Counted from the stretch's first letter, positions 30,251 to 40,132 are shown. The stretch: DNA of 64,000 bases from Segatella copri (GCF_009494395.1 NZ_VZCB01000094.1:18715-82714), one strand, 5' to 3'. Numbers and translations: made by a program. The notes: a model not told the origin generated them from the letters alone.

Positions 30251-30988
30251 ATGGGACAGAAAGTTAATCCGATTAGTAACCGACTTGGTGTTATCCGTGG
30301 TTGGGATTCAAATTGGTTCGGTGGTAAGAACTTCGGTGACAACCTCGTAGAGGATCAGAAAATCCGTAAGTATCTTAACGAGCGCCTTGCTAAGGCAAGT
30401 GTTTCTCGTATCGTTATCGAACGTACATTGAAACTTGTTACCATTACTATTTGCACAGCCCGTCCAGGTATTGTCATTGGTAAAGGTGGTCAGGATGTAG
30501 ATAAGTTGAAGGAAGAGTTGAAGAAGCTCTACAAGAAGGAGATTCAGATCAACATCTTCGAGGTTAAGAAGCCTGAGCTTGATGCTACCATCGTTGGTAA
30601 GAACATCGCGAGCCAGATTGAGCACATGATTGCTTATCGTCGCGCTATCAAGATGGCAGTTGCTAACACCATGCGTGCTGGTGCTGAGGGTATCAAGATT
30701 CAGATTACAGGTCGTCTGAACGGTGCTGAAATGGCACGTAAGGAAATGTACAAAGAGGGTCGTACTCCTCTTCACACTTTCCGTGCAGACATCGACTATT
30801 GCCAGTGCGAGGCTCTTACTAAGGTAGGTTTGCTTGGCATCAAGGTTTGGATTTGCCGTGGTGAGGTTTATGGTAAGGCTGATCTTACTCCAAACTTCGC
30901 TCAGGACAACAAGAGCAACAATAACAACCGTGGAAACGGTCGCTCTAACAACCGTGGTGGTAATCGTAAAAGAAACAATAACCGTTAA
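30251..30988 (+). CDS. rpsC: Small ribosomal subunit protein uS3, with Asn/Arg-rich tail
   Basis: The 245-residue protein has the KH domain ([20 protein letters not shown]) and the S3 C-terminal domain ([20 protein letters not shown]) that bind near the mRNA entry. The last 27 or so residues (from about 219) are a low-complexity Asn/Arg/Gly tail rich in NNRG and NRKRNN, absent from E. coli S3 and probably disordered. It lies 16 bp before rplP. Confidence 0.97.
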   Translation: MGQKVNPISNRLGVIRGWDSNWFGGKNFGDNLVEDQKIRKYLNERLAKASVSRIVIERTLKLVTITICTARPGIVIGKGGQDVDKLKEELKKLYKKEIQINIFEVKKPELDATIVGKNIASQIEHMIAYRRAIKMAVANTMRAGAEGIKIQITGRLNGAEMARKEMYKEGRTPLHTFRADIDYCQCEALTKVGLLGIKVWICRGEVYGKADLTPNFAQDNKSNNNNRGNGRSNNRGGNRKRNNNR

Positions 30989-31004
30989 ATTTTAGAAAGC
31001 TATC

Positions 31005-31433
31005 ATGTTACAGCCAAAAAGAGTAAAATATAGAAGACCTCAAGATGGTCGTGGCAACAAAGGCAACGCTCACAGAGGTACACAATTGGCATTCGGTTCT
31101 TTCGGCATCAAGACTCTTGAGTCAAAGTGGATCGATAGCCGTCAGATTGAGGCAGCTCGTGTGGCATTGAACCGCTACATGAACCGTCAGGGTCAGGTCT
31201 GGATCCGAATTTTCCCTGATAAGCCAATCACTCGTAAGCCTGCAGATGTCCGAATGGGTAAAGGTAAGGGTGATCCAGCAGGATGGGTTGCACCTGTTAC
31301 ACCAGGTCGTATTCTCTTCGAAGTAGAGGGTGTAAGTTTCGATATTGCTAAAGAAGGCCTTCGCCTTTGTGCTCAGAAACTTCCTGTGAAGACTAAGTTT
31401 ATTGTTAGACGTGATTACGATAAAAACGCTTAA
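31005..31433 (+). CDS. rplP: Large ribosomal subunit protein uL16
   Basis: The 142-residue protein shapes the A- and P-site region of the 50S subunit. [20 protein letters not shown] and [20 protein letters not shown] are family signatures; the Arg hydroxylated in some bacteria lies in the latter region. rpmC begins 2 bp after its stop. Confidence 0.97.
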   Translation: MLQPKRVKYRRPQDGRGNKGNAHRGTQLAFGSFGIKTLESKWIDSRQIEAARVALNRYMNRQGQVWIRIFPDKPITRKPADVRMGKGKGDPAGWVAPVTPGRILFEVEGVSFDIAKEGLRLCAQKLPVKTKFIVRRDYDKNA

Positions 31434-31435
31434 TT

Positions 31436-31630
31436 ATGAAGATTGCAGAAATTAAAAATATCGAGACCAAGGAATTGGTTGAGAAGTTGGAGGCAGCTGT
31501 TGACGCTTTGAACAAGAAGAAGATCAACCACAATGTTACTCCACTTGAGAATCCATCAGAGATTAAGGTTGCTCGTCGTGATATCGCACGTATGAAAACT
31601 GAACTTCGTCAGAGAGAACTTAACAAATAA
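31436..31630 (+). CDS. rpmC: Large ribosomal subunit protein uL29
   Basis: This 64-residue two-helix protein at the tunnel exit starts [20 protein letters not shown] and retains the C-terminal [17 protein letters not shown]. It is tightly packed between rplP and rpsQ (2-bp gaps), consistent with coupled translation. Confidence 0.95.
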   Translation: MKIAEIKNIETKELVEKLEAAVDALNKKKINHNVTPLENPSEIKVARRDIARMKTELRQRELNK

Positions 31631-31632
31631 TA

Positions 31633-31899
31633 ATGGTCCAGATGGAAACAAGAAATTTAAGAAAAGTAAGACAGGGTGTTGTTATCAGCAACAAGATGGA
31701 TAAAACCATTGTTATTGCAGCTAAGTTCAAGGAGATGCACCCTATTTATGGTAAGTTTGTCCAGAAGACAAAGAAGTACCATGCGCATGACGAGAACAAT
31801 GAGGCTAACGTAGGTGATACAGTTATGATCATGGAAACTCGTCCTCTGTCTAAGACAAAGAGATGGAGATTAGTACAAATCGTAGAAAAAGCTAAGTAA
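31633..31899 (+). CDS. rpsQ: Small ribosomal subunit protein uS17
   Basis: The 88-residue OB-fold protein binds the 16S 5' domain. Motifs [19 protein letters not shown] and [18 protein letters not shown] are diagnostic. Start ATG 31633 follows the rpmC stop by 2 bp; ATG 31642 (METRNLRK) matches most homologues better and is a real alternative. Confidence 0.95.
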   Translation: MVQMETRNLRKVRQGVVISNKMDKTIVIAAKFKEMHPIYGKFVQKTKKYHAHDENNEANVGDTVMIMETRPLSKTKRWRLVQIVEKAK

Positions 31900-31901
31900 T
31901 T

Positions 31902-32267
31902 ATGATACAGACTGAATCAAGACTTACAGTATGTGATAACAGCGGCGCTCGCGAGGCTCTCTGCATTCGAGTTCTCGGTGGTACAGGCCGTCGTTACGCA
32001 AGTGTTGGTGACGTAATTGTCGTTGCTGTCAAGAACGTTATCCCATCAAGTGATTTGAAGAAGGGTGCAGTATCAAAGGCTTTGATTGTTCGCACAAAGA
32101 AGGAGATTCGTCGTGCTGACGGTTCATATATCCGTTTCGACGATAACGCTTGTGTATTGCTCAACAATGCAGGTGAGCTTCGTGGTAGCCGTATCTTCGG
32201 TCCTGTTGCTCGTGAGCTTCGTGCAGTTAATATGAAAGTCGTTTCTTTGGCACCTGAGGTTCTTTAA
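31902..32267 (+). CDS. rplN: Large ribosomal subunit protein uL14
   Basis: The 121-residue protein forms bridges to the 30S subunit and binds the silencing factor Rsf[21 protein letters not shown] and the C-terminal [20 protein letters not shown] are textbook. rpsQ ends 2 bp upstream; rplX begins 20 bp downstream. Confidence 0.98.
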   Translation: MIQTESRLTVCDNSGAREALCIRVLGGTGRRYASVGDVIVVAVKNVIPSSDLKKGAVSKALIVRTKKEIRRADGSYIRFDDNACVLLNNAGELRGSRIFGPVARELRAVNMKVVSLAPEVL

Positions 32268-32287
32268 TATTAAAAAAGTAAAAAGTA

Positions 32288-32605
32288 ATGAGTAAGTTAC
32301 ATATTAAGAAAGACGATACCGTTATCGTTATTGCCGGTGCTGATATGGGCAAGACAGGTAAGGTGCTCAAGGTCCTCGTTGACGAGAACCGTGCCATCGT
32401 TGAGGGTGTGCACATGGTATCTAAGAGCACTAAGCCATCTGCTCAGAATCCTCAGGGAGGCATCGTAAAGCAGGAGGCTCCTATTCATATCTCTAATTTG
32501 AGTTTGATCGATCCTAAGAGTGGCAAGGCTACTCGCGTTGCTATCAAGCATGAGGGTAAAAACGTTGTTCGCATCGCTAAAAAGTCAGGGGAGGAAATCA
32601 AGTAA
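32288..32605 (+). CDS. rplX: Large ribosomal subunit protein uL24
   Basis: The 105-residue KOW-domain protein ([20 protein letters not shown]) starts 50S assembly by binding the 5' end of 23S rRNA. Its stop codon shares a base with the rplE start (TAATG), so the pair is translationally coupled. Confidence 0.97.
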   Translation: MSKLHIKKDDTVIVIAGADMGKTGKVLKVLVDENRAIVEGVHMVSKSTKPSAQNPQGGIVKQEAPIHISNLSLIDPKSGKATRVAIKHEGKNVVRIAKKSGEEIK

Positions 32606-33159
32606 TGGATACAGCACAGTTAAAGAAAGTATATAAGGAGACAATCGCACCTGCTCTTCAGAAGCAGTTCAACTATTCTTCAGCTATGGAGATTCCAGTA
32701 TTGAAGAAGATTGTCATCAACCAGGGTCTCGGTGACGCTACTCAGGACAAGAAGATTGTTGACGTAGCTATCAATGAGATTACTGCTATCACCGGTCAGA
32801 AGGCTGTTGCTACATATTCTAAGAAGGATATCGCAAACTTCAAGCTTCGTAAGAAGATGCCTATCGGTGTTATGGTAACATTGCGTCGTGAGCGTATGTA
32901 CGAGTTCTTGGAGAAACTCGTTCGTGTTTCTCTTCCTCGTATCCGCGACTTCAAGGGTATTGAGAGCAAGTTTGATGGTCGTGGTAACTACACATTGGGT
33001 ATCACAGAGCAGATCATCTTCCCAGAGATCAATATCGATGAGATTGATCGTATTCAGGGTATGAACATTACCTTCGTAACAACTGCTAAGACAGACGAGG
33101 AAGGTTTTGCTCTTTTGAAGGCTTTCGGTCTTCCATTCAAGAACGCAAATAAAGATTAA
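32605..33159 (+). CDS. rplE: Large ribosomal subunit protein uL5
   Basis: The 184-residue protein binds 5S rRNA in the central protuberance. Signatures include [19 protein letters not shown] and [17 protein letters not shown]. It overlaps rplX by one base and is 5 bp before rpsN. In E. coli S8 represses the spc operon near this gene; no matching element was identified here. Confidence 0.97.
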   Translation: MDTAQLKKVYKETIAPALQKQFNYSSAMEIPVLKKIVINQGLGDATQDKKIVDVAINEITAITGQKAVATYSKKDIANFKLRKKMPIGVMVTLRRERMYEFLEKLVRVSLPRIRDFKGIESKFDGRGNYTLGITEQIIFPEINIDEIDRIQGMNITFVTTAKTDEEGFALLKAFGLPFKNANKD

Positions 33160-33164
33160 GAGAT

Positions 33165-33467
33165 ATGGCAAAAGAATCAATGAAAGCTCGCGAGATTAAG
33201 CGTGCAAAGCTTGTAGCTCGTTACGCTGAAAAGCGCGAAGCTCTGAAAAAGATTATTGCAACTTCTAATGATCCAGCCGAAGCATACGAGGCAGCTCGTA
33301 AGCTTCAGGCTATCCCTAAGAATGCAAACCCTATCCGTCTTCACAACCGTTGCAAGATCACTGGTCGTCCTAAGGGTTATATCCGCCAGTTTGGTCTTTC
33401 TCGTATCCAGTTCCGTGAGATGGCTTCTGCAGGTTTGATTCCTGGTGTAAAGAAGGCTAGCTGGTAA
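33165..33467 (+). CDS. rpsN: Small ribosomal subunit protein uS14, zinc-free form
   Basis: The 100-residue protein is the long form of S14 and lacks the CxxC...CxxC ribbon; only one Cys remains ([20 protein letters not shown]). It therefore needs no zinc. Together with the Cys-poor L36 at 38.5 kb it suggests a low-zinc ribosome. A 71-bp gap with a small hairpin follows. Confidence 0.97.
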   Translation: MAKESMKAREIKRAKLVARYAEKREALKKIIATSNDPAEAYEAARKLQAIPKNANPIRLHNRCKITGRPKGYIRQFGLSRIQFREMASAGLIPGVKKASW

Positions 33468-33502
33468 TCTTTAAAGGCAAAGAATTTTTTTATTTAATAT
33501 TG

Positions 33503-33517
33503 TCGGGGTAGTCCCGA
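33503..33517 (+). other. Small intercistronic hairpin before rpsH
   Basis: TCGGG (33503-33507) pairs with CCCGA (33513-33517) within the 71-bp rpsN-rpsH gap, after a run of T (AATTTTTTTATTT, from about 33483). The T-run precedes the stem, so it is not a normal plus-strand terminator. Confidence 0.3.
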
Positions 33518-33538
33518 TTAATTAAACATTTATATTTT

Positions 33539-33934
33539 ATGACAGATCCAATAGCAGATTATCTGACAAGACTCAGAAACGCAATCATGGCTCATCACCG
33601 TGTTGTTGAAGTTCCTGCGTCTAACTTGAAGAAAGAGATTACAAAGATCCTCTTCGAGAAAGGTTACATCCTCAACTACAAGTTTGTAGAGGATGGTCCT
33701 CAGGGCTCAATCAAGGTTGCCTTGAAGTACAACCCAACTACAAAGCAAAACGCTATCAAGTGTTTGAAGCGCGTGTCTACTCCAGGTTTGCGTAAGTACA
33801 CTGGTTACAAGGACATGCCTAGAGTTATTAACGGATTAGGTATCGCAATCTTATCTACATCCAAAGGTGTAATGACAGACAAAGAGGCTTCTGATCTTAA
33901 GATCGGTGGCGAGGTTCTTTGCTATATTTATTAA
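33539..33934 (+). CDS. rpsH: Small ribosomal subunit protein uS8
   Basis: The 131-residue platform protein begins MTDPIADYLTRLRNAIMAHH and ends with the SKGVMTDKEASDLKIGGEVL block. It binds helix 21 of 16S rRNA and is the spc-operon repressor in E. coli. rplF starts 14 bp later and has a Shine-Dalgarno. Confidence 0.97.
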   Translation: MTDPIADYLTRLRNAIMAHHRVVEVPASNLKKEITKILFEKGYILNYKFVEDGPQGSIKVALKYNPTTKQNAIKCLKRVSTPGLRKYTGYKDMPRVINGLGIAILSTSKGVMTDKEASDLKIGGEVLCYIY

Positions 33935-33936
33935 TT

Positions 33937-33941
33937 GGAGG
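33937..33941 (+). promoter_or_regulatory. Shine-Dalgarno-like site deciding the rplF start
   Basis: GGAGG lies 7 nt before ATG 33949 and supports this start over the upstream in-frame codon at 33919, which is inside rpsH. Confidence 0.55.
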
Positions 33942-33948
33942 CTTTTAT

Positions 33949-34521
33949 ATGTCTAGAATAGGAAAATTGCCAATTAGTATCCCTGCAGGTGTTACTGTAA
34001 ACTATGACAACGATTCACACGTTTGTACAGTAAAGGGCCCTAAGGGTGAACTTTCTCAGTGGATTGATCCATCTATCAAGTTTATCAATGCAGATGGTCA
34101 TATTAGCTTTGAAATCGATGAAAATAGTCCTGTAAATGTTAAGCAGAAGCAGGCTTTCCACGGTTTGTATCGCTCTCTCGTCCACAACATGGTTGTTGGT
34201 GTTAGCGCTGGTTATACAAAGGTTTTGGAATTGGTAGGTGTTGGTTATCGTGTTTCTAACCAGGGCAACCTTATTGAGTTTGCTTTGGGTTACACTCACC
34301 CTATTTTCATCCAGTTGCCTAAGGAGATTAAGGTTGAGACTAAGTCTGAAAGAAACCAGAACCCAATCTTGACATTGGAGTCATGCGACAAGCAGTTGTT
34401 GGGACTCGTTTGTGCAAAAATTCGTTCTTTCCGCAAGCCTGAGCCTTATAAGGGTAAGGGTATTCTCTTTAAGGGTGAAGTTATTCGCAGAAAGTCTGGT
34501 AAGAGTGCTTCAGCTAAGTAA
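33949..34521 (+). CDS. rplF: Large ribosomal subunit protein uL6
   Basis: The 190-residue protein near the sarcin-ricin loop begins MSRIGKLPISIPAGVTVNYD and ends with the PEPYKGKGILFKGEVIRRKS signature. The frame is open ten codons further upstream, but these lie in the rpsH tail. Length is typical. Confidence 0.97.
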   Translation: MSRIGKLPISIPAGVTVNYDNDSHVCTVKGPKGELSQWIDPSIKFINADGHISFEIDENSPVNVKQKQAFHGLYRSLVHNMVVGVSAGYTKVLELVGVGYRVSNQGNLIEFALGYTHPIFIQLPKEIKVETKSERNQNPILTLESCDKQLLGLVCAKIRSFRKPEPYKGKGILFKGEVIRRKSGKSASAK

Positions 34522-34539
34522 TTTTAATTATTTACGATT

Positions 34540-34884
34540 ATGACAACAAAGAAAGTAGAAAGACGAATTAAGATAAAGTTCCGCATTCGTAAGAGTGTGA
34601 ACGGTACAGCTGAGCGTCCACGTCTTAGTGTATTCCGCTCTAACAAGCAGATCTACGCTCAGGTTATTAACGATTTGACAGGCACTACACTTGCATCAGC
34701 TTCTTCACTTGGTTTGGAGAAGATGCCTAAGCAGGAGCAGGCAACTAAGGTTGGCGAGCTCATTGCTGAGAAGGCAAAGGCTGCTGGCGTTGAGGCAGTA
34801 GTTTTCGACCGTAATGGTTATCTTTACCATGGTCGCGTAAAGCAGTTGGCTGAAGGTGCTCGTAACGGTGGTCTTAAATTTTAA
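34540..34884 (+). CDS. rplR: Large ribosomal subunit protein uL18
   Basis: The 114-residue 5S-rRNA-binding protein has the [20 protein letters not shown] block and the terminal [20 protein letters not shown]. It lies 18 bp after rplF and 6 bp before rpsE. Confidence 0.97.
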   Translation: MTTKKVERRIKIKFRIRKSVNGTAERPRLSVFRSNKQIYAQVINDLTGTTLASASSLGLEKMPKQEQATKVGELIAEKAKAAGVEAVVFDRNGYLYHGRVKQLAEGARNGGLKF

Positions 34885-34890
34885 ACGATT

Positions 34891-35403
34891 ATGGCAATGG
34901 ATAAAGTAAAAGTAAATAACGAAGAAGTACTTAAGGATCGCTTGGTTGCTATCAACCGTGTAACTAAGGTTACTAAGGGTGGTCGTACTTTCACATTCGC
35001 TGCTATCGTCGTTGTTGGTGACGGTAATGGCGTAATCGGCTACGGTCTTGGTAAGGCAGGTGAGGTTACAGCTGCTATCGCTAAGGGTACTGAGGCTGCA
35101 AAGAAGAACTTGGTTAAGGTTCCTGTACTCAAGGGTACAGTTCCTCACGAGGTTGAGACTGCATTCGGTGGTGCTAAGGTTCTCATTAAGCCAGCTGCTG
35201 CCGGTACTGGTTTGAAGGCCGGTGGTGCTATGCGTGCTGTTCTTGAGAGCGTTGGTATCAAGGATGTCATTGCAAAGTCTAAGGGTTCTTCAAATGCCCA
35301 CAACCTTGTAAAGGCTACTATTGCTGCTCTTGCTGAGATGCGTGATGCATACACAGTAGCAGGTGAGCGTGGTATCAGTATGGATAAAGTATTTAACGGT
35401 TAA
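34891..35403 (+). CDS. rpsE: Small ribosomal subunit protein uS5
   Basis: The 170-residue protein guards decoding accuracy and the mRNA entry. The N-terminal double-stranded-RNA-like domain ([20 protein letters not shown]) and the C-terminal [18 protein letters not shown] segment are complete. rpmD follows after 16 bp. Confidence 0.97.
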   Translation: MAMDKVKVNNEEVLKDRLVAINRVTKVTKGGRTFTFAAIVVVGDGNGVIGYGLGKAGEVTAAIAKGTEAAKKNLVKVPVLKGTVPHEVETAFGGAKVLIKPAAAGTGLKAGGAMRAVLESVGIKDVIAKSKGSSNAHNLVKATIAALAEMRDAYTVAGERGISMDKVFNG

Positions 35404-35419
35404 TTAGGAAATATCGAAT

Positions 35420-35596
35420 ATGGCAACAATTAAAGTCAAGCAGATTAAGAGTAAAATCGGTGCTCCAGTAGATCAGAAGCGTACACTCGCTTGTCTTGGT
35501 CTCCACAAGATTTCTCAGGTTGTTGAAGTAGAGGATACTCCTAGCAACCGTGGTATGATCCGTAAGGTTCATCACCTCGTAAGTGTAGTTGATTAA
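35420..35596 (+). CDS. rpmD: Large ribosomal subunit protein uL30
   Basis: A short 58-residue gene in the S5-L15 gap. The product, starting MATIKVKQIKSKIGAP and ending RKVHHLVSVVD, carries the L30 pattern with the QKRTLACLGLHKISQVVEVE segment. Gaps are 16 bp to rpsE and 26 bp to rplO. Length is normal for bacterial L30. Confidence 0.96.
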   Translation: MATIKVKQIKSKIGAPVDQKRTLACLGLHKISQVVEVEDTPSNRGMIRKVHHLVSVVD

Positions 35597-35622
35597 TTAA
35601 TCTTTATAAATTAGGAACGATT

Positions 35623-36069
35623 ATGAAATTAAATAATTTGAAACCTGCTGCAGGTTCTACCCATTCACGTCGTCGTATTGGTCGTGGTCCAGGTTCTGGT
35701 CTCGGTGGTACTTCTACACGTGGTCACAAGGGTGCCAAGGCTCGTTCTGGTTATAAGAGAAAGATTGGTTTCGAAGGTGGTCAGATGCCATTGCAGCGTC
35801 GTGTTCCAAAGGCTGGATTCAAGAATATCAACCATAAGGAGTACTTCGCAGTAAACCTTTCAACTCTTCAGGCTCTTGCTGAAGCAAAGAACCTTACAAA
35901 GATCGGTATTGAGGAACTTAAGGCTGCTGGTCTTACCAATGGTAAGGAGCTCGTTAAGGTTCTCGGTAACGGTGAACTTAAAGCAAAATTGGAAGTTGAA
36001 GCTAATGCTTTCTCAAAGACTGCCGAAGAAGCAATCAAGGCAGTAGGTGGTAACGCAACTATAATCTAA
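35623..36069 (+). CDS. rplO: Large ribosomal subunit protein uL15
   Basis: The 148-residue late-assembly protein has the Gly/Arg-rich N-terminal extension (SRRRIGRGPGSGLGGTSTRG) that threads through 23S rRNA and a globular C-terminal domain. secY begins 4 bp after the stop. Confidence 0.97.
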   Translation: MKLNNLKPAAGSTHSRRRIGRGPGSGLGGTSTRGHKGAKARSGYKRKIGFEGGQMPLQRRVPKAGFKNINHKEYFAVNLSTLQALAEAKNLTKIGIEELKAAGLTNGKELVKVLGNGELKAKLEVEANAFSKTAEEAIKAVGGNATII

Positions 36070-36073
36070 GTAA

Positions 36074-37411
36074 ATGAAAAAGTTTATTGAGACACTAAAG
36101 AACTGTTGGAAGATAGAGGATCTCCGTCAGAGACTCCTCATCACTCTTCTGTTTACGGCTATTTACCGTTTTGGCTCGTTTGTGGTGCTTCCTGGCATCA
36201 ATCCGAGCATGTTGGAAAAATTACAGTCGCAGACCTCTGGCGGTCTTATGTCGCTTTTGGACATGTTCTCTGGTGGTGCATTTTCTAATGCGTCTATCTT
36301 CGCATTGGGAATTATGCCTTATATCTCAGCTTCAATTGTAATGCAGCTTCTTGCTGTCGCTGTACCTTATTTCCAGAAGATGCAGCGAGAGGGCGAGAGC
36401 GGCCGCAAGAAAATACAATGGTATACTAGAGTCCTGACTGTAGCCATTCTGGTCTTTCAGGCTCCTAGTTACCTCTTGAATTTGAAGATGCAGGCTGCTA
36501 ATGCTCTTGCAACTGGTATTAGCTGGACAGTCTTTATGATTCCAGCTACTATCATTCTTGCAGCAGGAAGTATGTTCATCCTTTGGCTTGGTGAGCGTAT
36601 CACTGATAAGGGTGTTGGAAATGGTATCTCTCTGATTATTATGATTGGTATCATCGCACGTTTGCCTCAGGCATTCGTTCAAGAGGTTACTTCGCGTTTG
36701 CAGGCTATCTCCAGTGGTGGTTTGATTATGTTTATCGTAGAGATTCTGATCCTTTATGCTGTTGTCTGTGCTTCAATTCTTTTGGTGCAGGGAACACGTA
36801 AAATCCCAGTTCAGTACGCTAAGCGTTTGGTTGGTAATAAGCAGTATGGTGGTGCACGTCAGTACATTCCTTTGAAGCTTTTTGCTGCTAACGTAATGCC
36901 TATCATCTTTGCTCAGGCTTTGATGTTTATTCCATTGGCTATAGTTCGCTATCAGTCTGAGAATGCTAGTAGCGTTGTTCAGCAGTTGATGGATAATCGT
37001 AGTTTGCTTTACAATGTTGTTTATGTAATCTTGGTTATTGCATTTACATACTTCTATACTGCGATTACATTGAATCCTACTCAGATGGCAGAGGATATGA
37101 AACGCAATAATGGTTTCATTCCAGGTGTTAAGCCAGGAAAGGATACAGCTGAGTACATTGATACCGTAATGTCTCGTATTACTTTACCAGGTTCATTATT
37201 TATTGCATTTATTGCGATTATGCCTGCTCTTGCAGGACTTCTCGATGTGCAGCAGGCCTTCTCACAATTCTTCGGAGGTACTTCTCTGTTGATTTTGGTA
37301 GGTGTCGTTATTGATTCTTTGCAGCAGATCGAAAGTCATTTGCTTATGCGCCACTATGATGGCCTTCTCAATTCTGGCCATACTCGTCAGGGTGGTGTTG
37401 CAGCATATTAA
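36074..37411 (+). CDS. secY: Preprotein translocase subunit SecY
   Basis: The 445-residue inner-membrane channel has about ten transmembrane helices. Recognisable points are the plug and TM2 region (GGAFSNASIFALGIMPYISA), the cytoplasmic loop around residue 260 (YGGARQYIPLKLFAANVMPI) and the GVKPGKDTAEYID loop that meets SecA and the ribosome. With SecE (7.5 kb) it forms the Sec channel. It is the last large gene of the spc operon; map follows after 15 bp. Confidence 0.97.
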   Translation: MKKFIETLKNCWKIEDLRQRLLITLLFTAIYRFGSFVVLPGINPSMLEKLQSQTSGGLMSLLDMFSGGAFSNASIFALGIMPYISASIVMQLLAVAVPYFQKMQREGESGRKKIQWYTRVLTVAILVFQAPSYLLNLKMQAANALATGISWTVFMIPATIILAAGSMFILWLGERITDKGVGNGISLIIMIGIIARLPQAFVQEVTSRLQAISSGGLIMFIVEILILYAVVCASILLVQGTRKIPVQYAKRLVGNKQYGGARQYIPLKLFAANVMPIIFAQALMFIPLAIVRYQSENASSVVQQLMDNRSLLYNVVYVILVIAFTYFYTAITLNPTQMAEDMKRNNGFIPGVKPGKDTAEYIDTVMSRITLPGSLFIAFIAIMPALAGLLDVQQAFSQFFGGTSLLILVGVVIDSLQQIESHLLMRHYDGLLNSGHTRQGGVAAY

Positions 37412-37426
37412 TCTTTATCTTTTGAA

Positions 37427-38227
37427 ATGAAGATATTTCTGAAGACAGAGGATGAAATTAACCTGATGCGACAAGCTAACCAGTTAGTTGGTAAAACACT
37501 TGTTGAATTAGGTAAACATATAAAACCAGGTGTAACGACTCTCCATTTGGATAGGATAGCAGAGGAGTTTATCCGTGATCACGGGGCAATTCCAACGTTT
37601 AAGAATTTTCCTAATCCATATGGAGAGCCTTTTCCCGCTAGTATATGTACATCTATCAATGATGTGGTTGTACATGGCATTCCTAGTGAAAAGGACGTTC
37701 TCAATGATGGTGATATCATTTCCATCGACTGTGGAACTCTTTTGAATGGCTTCAATGGAGATAGTTGTTATACTTTTGCCGTTGGAGAAATATCTTCTGA
37801 TGTTAAGCAACTTCTTAAGGTGACTAAAGAATCTTTATATCTAGGTATCGAACAGGCTGTAGTAGGAAAACATTTGGGTGATATTGGTTACGCTGTACAG
37901 AGCCATTGTCAACAATATGGCTATGGAGTTGTGCGGGAGTTAACAGGTCATGGCATTGGCAAGGATATGCATGAGGATCCTCCGGTACGTAATTATGGTA
38001 GTAGGGGCTCTGGTATTTTGTTAAAGGAAGGCATGTGCTTAGCCATCGAGCCGATGATAACTATGGGCGACCGTCAAATTGGTATGCTACCAGATAAATG
38101 GAGTATAGTTACTAGAGATCGTCAACCGGCTGCTCATTACGAGCATACTATTGTTGTTCGAAAAGGTAAAGCTGAAATTTTATCTTCATTCGTAGAAGTT
38201 GAACATTTAGAAGGACAAAATTTTTAA
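37427..38227 (+). CDS. map: Methionine aminopeptidase, type I
   Basis: The 266-residue M24A enzyme removes the initiator methionine from nascent proteins. Metal ligands are visible in [31 protein letters not shown] and YEHTIVV (Asp, Asp, His, Glu, Glu). It is the short type Ia form with no N-terminal zinc domain. Placement between secY and infA is conserved in many bacteria and links it to nascent-chain processing. Confidence 0.97.
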   Translation: MKIFLKTEDEINLMRQANQLVGKTLVELGKHIKPGVTTLHLDRIAEEFIRDHGAIPTFKNFPNPYGEPFPASICTSINDVVVHGIPSEKDVLNDGDIISIDCGTLLNGFNGDSCYTFAVGEISSDVKQLLKVTKESLYLGIEQAVVGKHLGDIGYAVQSHCQQYGYGVVRELTGHGIGKDMHEDPPVRNYGSRGSGILLKEGMCLAIEPMITMGDRQIGMLPDKWSIVTRDRQPAAHYEHTIVVRKGKAEILSSFVEVEHLEGQNF

Positions 38228-38229
38228 TT

Positions 38230-38448
38230 ATGGCAAAACAGGCCGCTATTGAGCAAGATGGAACAATTGTAGAGGCATTATCAAATGCGATGTTCCGCGT
38301 TGAATTAGAGAATGGTGTCGACATTACTGCCCACATCTCTGGTAAGATGAGAATGCATTACATTAAGATTTTACCTGGTGATAAAGTTAAGGTGGAAATG
38401 AGTCCATATGACTTGACAAAGGGTAGAATTGTTTTTAGATACAAATAA
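38230..38448 (+). CDS. infA: Translation initiation factor IF-1
   Basis: The 72-residue OB-fold protein binds the 30S A site during initiation. [20 protein letters not shown] and the [20 protein letters not shown] segment are diagnostic. It starts 2 bp after map and is 17 bp before rpmJ. Confidence 0.98.
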   Translation: MAKQAAIEQDGTIVEALSNAMFRVELENGVDITAHISGKMRMHYIKILPGDKVKVEMSPYDLTKGRIVFRYK

Positions 38449-38465
38449 TTATCACATATAAGGTT

Positions 38466-38582
38466 ATGAAGACAAGAGCATCATTGAAGAAGCGTTCAGC
38501 TGATTGCAAAATTGTACGTCGTAAGGGTCGTCTCTTCGTTATCAACAAGAAGAACCCTAAGATGAAATTGCGTCAGGGTTAA
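38466..38582 (+). CDS. rpmJ: Large ribosomal subunit protein bL36, zinc-free form
   Basis: This 38-residue protein, starting [20 protein letters not shown] and ending MKLRQG, is L36. Of the usual Cys-Cys-Cys-His zinc set only one Cys (14) remains, so it is the C-minus type. L36 is a late assembly protein of the 50S subunit. It lies between infA and rpsM, the standard place; an internal promoter follows it. Confidence 0.95.
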   Translation: MKTRASLKKRSADCKIVRRKGRLFVINKKNPKMKLRQG

Positions 38583-38625
38583 TGTTAAAGTTCTGTAAAA
38601 GTATGGCTGTTTCAAAAAAAAGTTG

Positions 38626-38633
38626 TACTTTTG
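38626..38633 (+). promoter_or_regulatory. Predicted internal promoter before rpsM
   Basis: TACTTTTG followed by CA is a full -7 match in the 99-bp rpmJ-rpsM gap, about 50 bp before rpsM. The -33 box is weak. It would let the rpsM-rpsK-rpsD-rpoA-rplQ block be transcribed separately from the spc genes. Confidence 0.6.
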
Positions 38634-38681
38634 CACCGCTTTTAACGCAAAGGTATTAATTTATTAATTTTTTATTAAACA

Positions 38682-39062
38682 ATGGCAATAAGAATTGTTG
38701 GAGTAGATTTGCCCCAGAATAAGCGTGGCGAAATCGCATTGACCTATATCTACGGTATTGGTCGAAGTAGTTCAGCAAAGATATTGGATAAGGCAGGTGT
38801 AAGCCGTGACCTGAAAGTCAGCGAGTGGTCTGACGATCAGGCAGCCAAGATCCGTGAAATTATCGGCGCTGAGTTCAAGGTTGAAGGTGATCTCCGTTCA
38901 GAGATCCAAATGAACATTAAGCGACTGATGGATATTGGTTGCTATCGTGGAGTTAGACATCGTAATGGTCTTCCTGTTCGCGGTCAGAGCACCAAGAATA
39001 ATGCTCGTACTCGCAAGGGTAAGAAGAAGACTGTTGCTAATAAGAAGAAGGCTACTAAGTAA
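38682..39062 (+). CDS. rpsM: Small ribosomal subunit protein uS13
   Basis: The 126-residue 30S-head protein contacts the 50S subunit and P-site t[23 protein letters not shown] and the C-terminal [20 protein letters not shown] are standard. It opens the alpha-operon part of the cluster behind its own promoter; rpsK follows after 20 bp. Confidence 0.97.
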   Translation: MAIRIVGVDLPQNKRGEIALTYIYGIGRSSSAKILDKAGVSRDLKVSEWSDDQAAKIREIIGAEFKVEGDLRSEIQMNIKRLMDIGCYRGVRHRNGLPVRGQSTKNNARTRKGKKKTVANKKKATK

Positions 39063-39067
39063 TTCTA

Positions 39068-39073
39068 AGGAGG
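39068..39073 (+). promoter_or_regulatory. Shine-Dalgarno-like site before rpsK
   Basis: AGGAGG, the full core, lies 9 nt before ATG 39083. It is the strongest Shine-Dalgarno noticed in the window. Confidence 0.6.
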
Positions 39074-39082
39074 AAATTAATT

Positions 39083-39472
39083 ATGGCAAAGCAAAAAGCA
39101 ACATCTAAGAAGAGAAACGTACGTGTTGACGCATTGGGTCAGCTTCACGTACATAGCTCATTTAACAACATTATTGTATCTCTTGCTAATAACGAGGGTC
39201 AGATTATTTCTTGGTCTTCTGCTGGTAAGATGGGTTTCCGTGGTTCTAAGAAGAACACTCCATATGCTGCTCAGATGGCAGCTGAGGATTGTGCTAAGGT
39301 AGCTTTCGATCTTGGTCTTCGCAAGGTTAAGGCTTACGTTAAGGGTCCAGGTAACGGTCGTGAGTCTGCTATCCGTGCCGTACACGGTGCAGGTATCGAG
39401 GTTACTGAGATTGTAGACGTTACTCCATTACCACACAACGGATGTCGCCCTCCAAAGCGTCGTCGTGTATAA
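39083..39472 (+). CDS. rpsK: Small ribosomal subunit protein uS11
   Basis: The 129-residue platform protein is next to the anti-Shine-Dalgarno region. [20 protein letters not shown] and the terminal [18 protein letters not shown] are diagnostic. It has an exact AGGAGG upstream, unusual for this organism. rpsD follows after 42 bp. Confidence 0.98.
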   Translation: MAKQKATSKKRNVRVDALGQLHVHSSFNNIIVSLANNEGQIISWSSAGKMGFRGSKKNTPYAAQMAAEDCAKVAFDLGLRKVKAYVKGPGNGRESAIRAVHGAGIEVTEIVDVTPLPHNGCRPPKRRRV

Positions 39473-39514
39473 TAGCATTCATTGATACAAACAATATAGC
39501 ATTTTATTAATATT

Positions 39515-40120
39515 ATGGCTAGATATATAGGTCCGAAATCTAAAATTGCGCGTCGTTTTGGTGAGCCAATCTTCGGCGCAGACAAAGTTTTGTCCAAGAG
39601 AAACTTCCCTCCTGGACAGCATGGCAACAACCGTCGTCGTAAGATGTCTGAGTACGGTGTCATGTTGGCAGAGAAGCAGAAGGCTAAGTACACTTACGGT
39701 GTATTAGAGCGTCAGTTCCGTAATATGTTTGAGAAGGCTGCAAAGGCTGAAGGTATTACTGGTGAGGTTCTTCTCCAGAGCCTTGAGTGCCGTCTCGATA
39801 ATGTGGTGTTCCGTCTTGGTATCGCTCCTACTCGTGCTGCTGCACGTCAGTTGGTTGTTCACAAGCACATCACTGTTGATGGCAAGGTAGTTAATATCCC
39901 TTCATTTGCAGTTAAGCCAGGTATGGTTGTTGCTGTTCGTGAGAAGTCTAAGTCTCTCGAAGTTATTGAAGCAGCACTTGCTGGTTTCAACCATAGCAAG
40001 TACCCATGGATCGAGTGGGATGATAATTCAAAGAGCGGCAAGTTCTTGCACAAGCCTGAGCGTGCTGACATTCCAGAGAATATCAAGGAGCAGTTAATCG
40101 TTGAGTTGTACTCTAAATAA
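39515..40120 (+). CDS. rpsD: Small ribosomal subunit protein uS4
   Basis: The 201-residue primary 16S-binding protein has the S4 RNA-binding domain ([20 protein letters not shown]). In E. coli it is the alpha-operon repressor. The N-terminal Cys zinc knuckle found in some bacteria is absent. rpoA starts 12 bp later. Confidence 0.98.
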   Translation: MARYIGPKSKIARRFGEPIFGADKVLSKRNFPPGQHGNNRRRKMSEYGVMLAEKQKAKYTYGVLERQFRNMFEKAAKAEGITGEVLLQSLECRLDNVVFRLGIAPTRAAARQLVVHKHITVDGKVVNIPSFAVKPGMVVAVREKSKSLEVIEAALAGFNHSKYPWIEWDDNSKSGKFLHKPERADIPENIKEQLIVELYSK

Positions 40121-40132
40121 ATCATTAAATTA

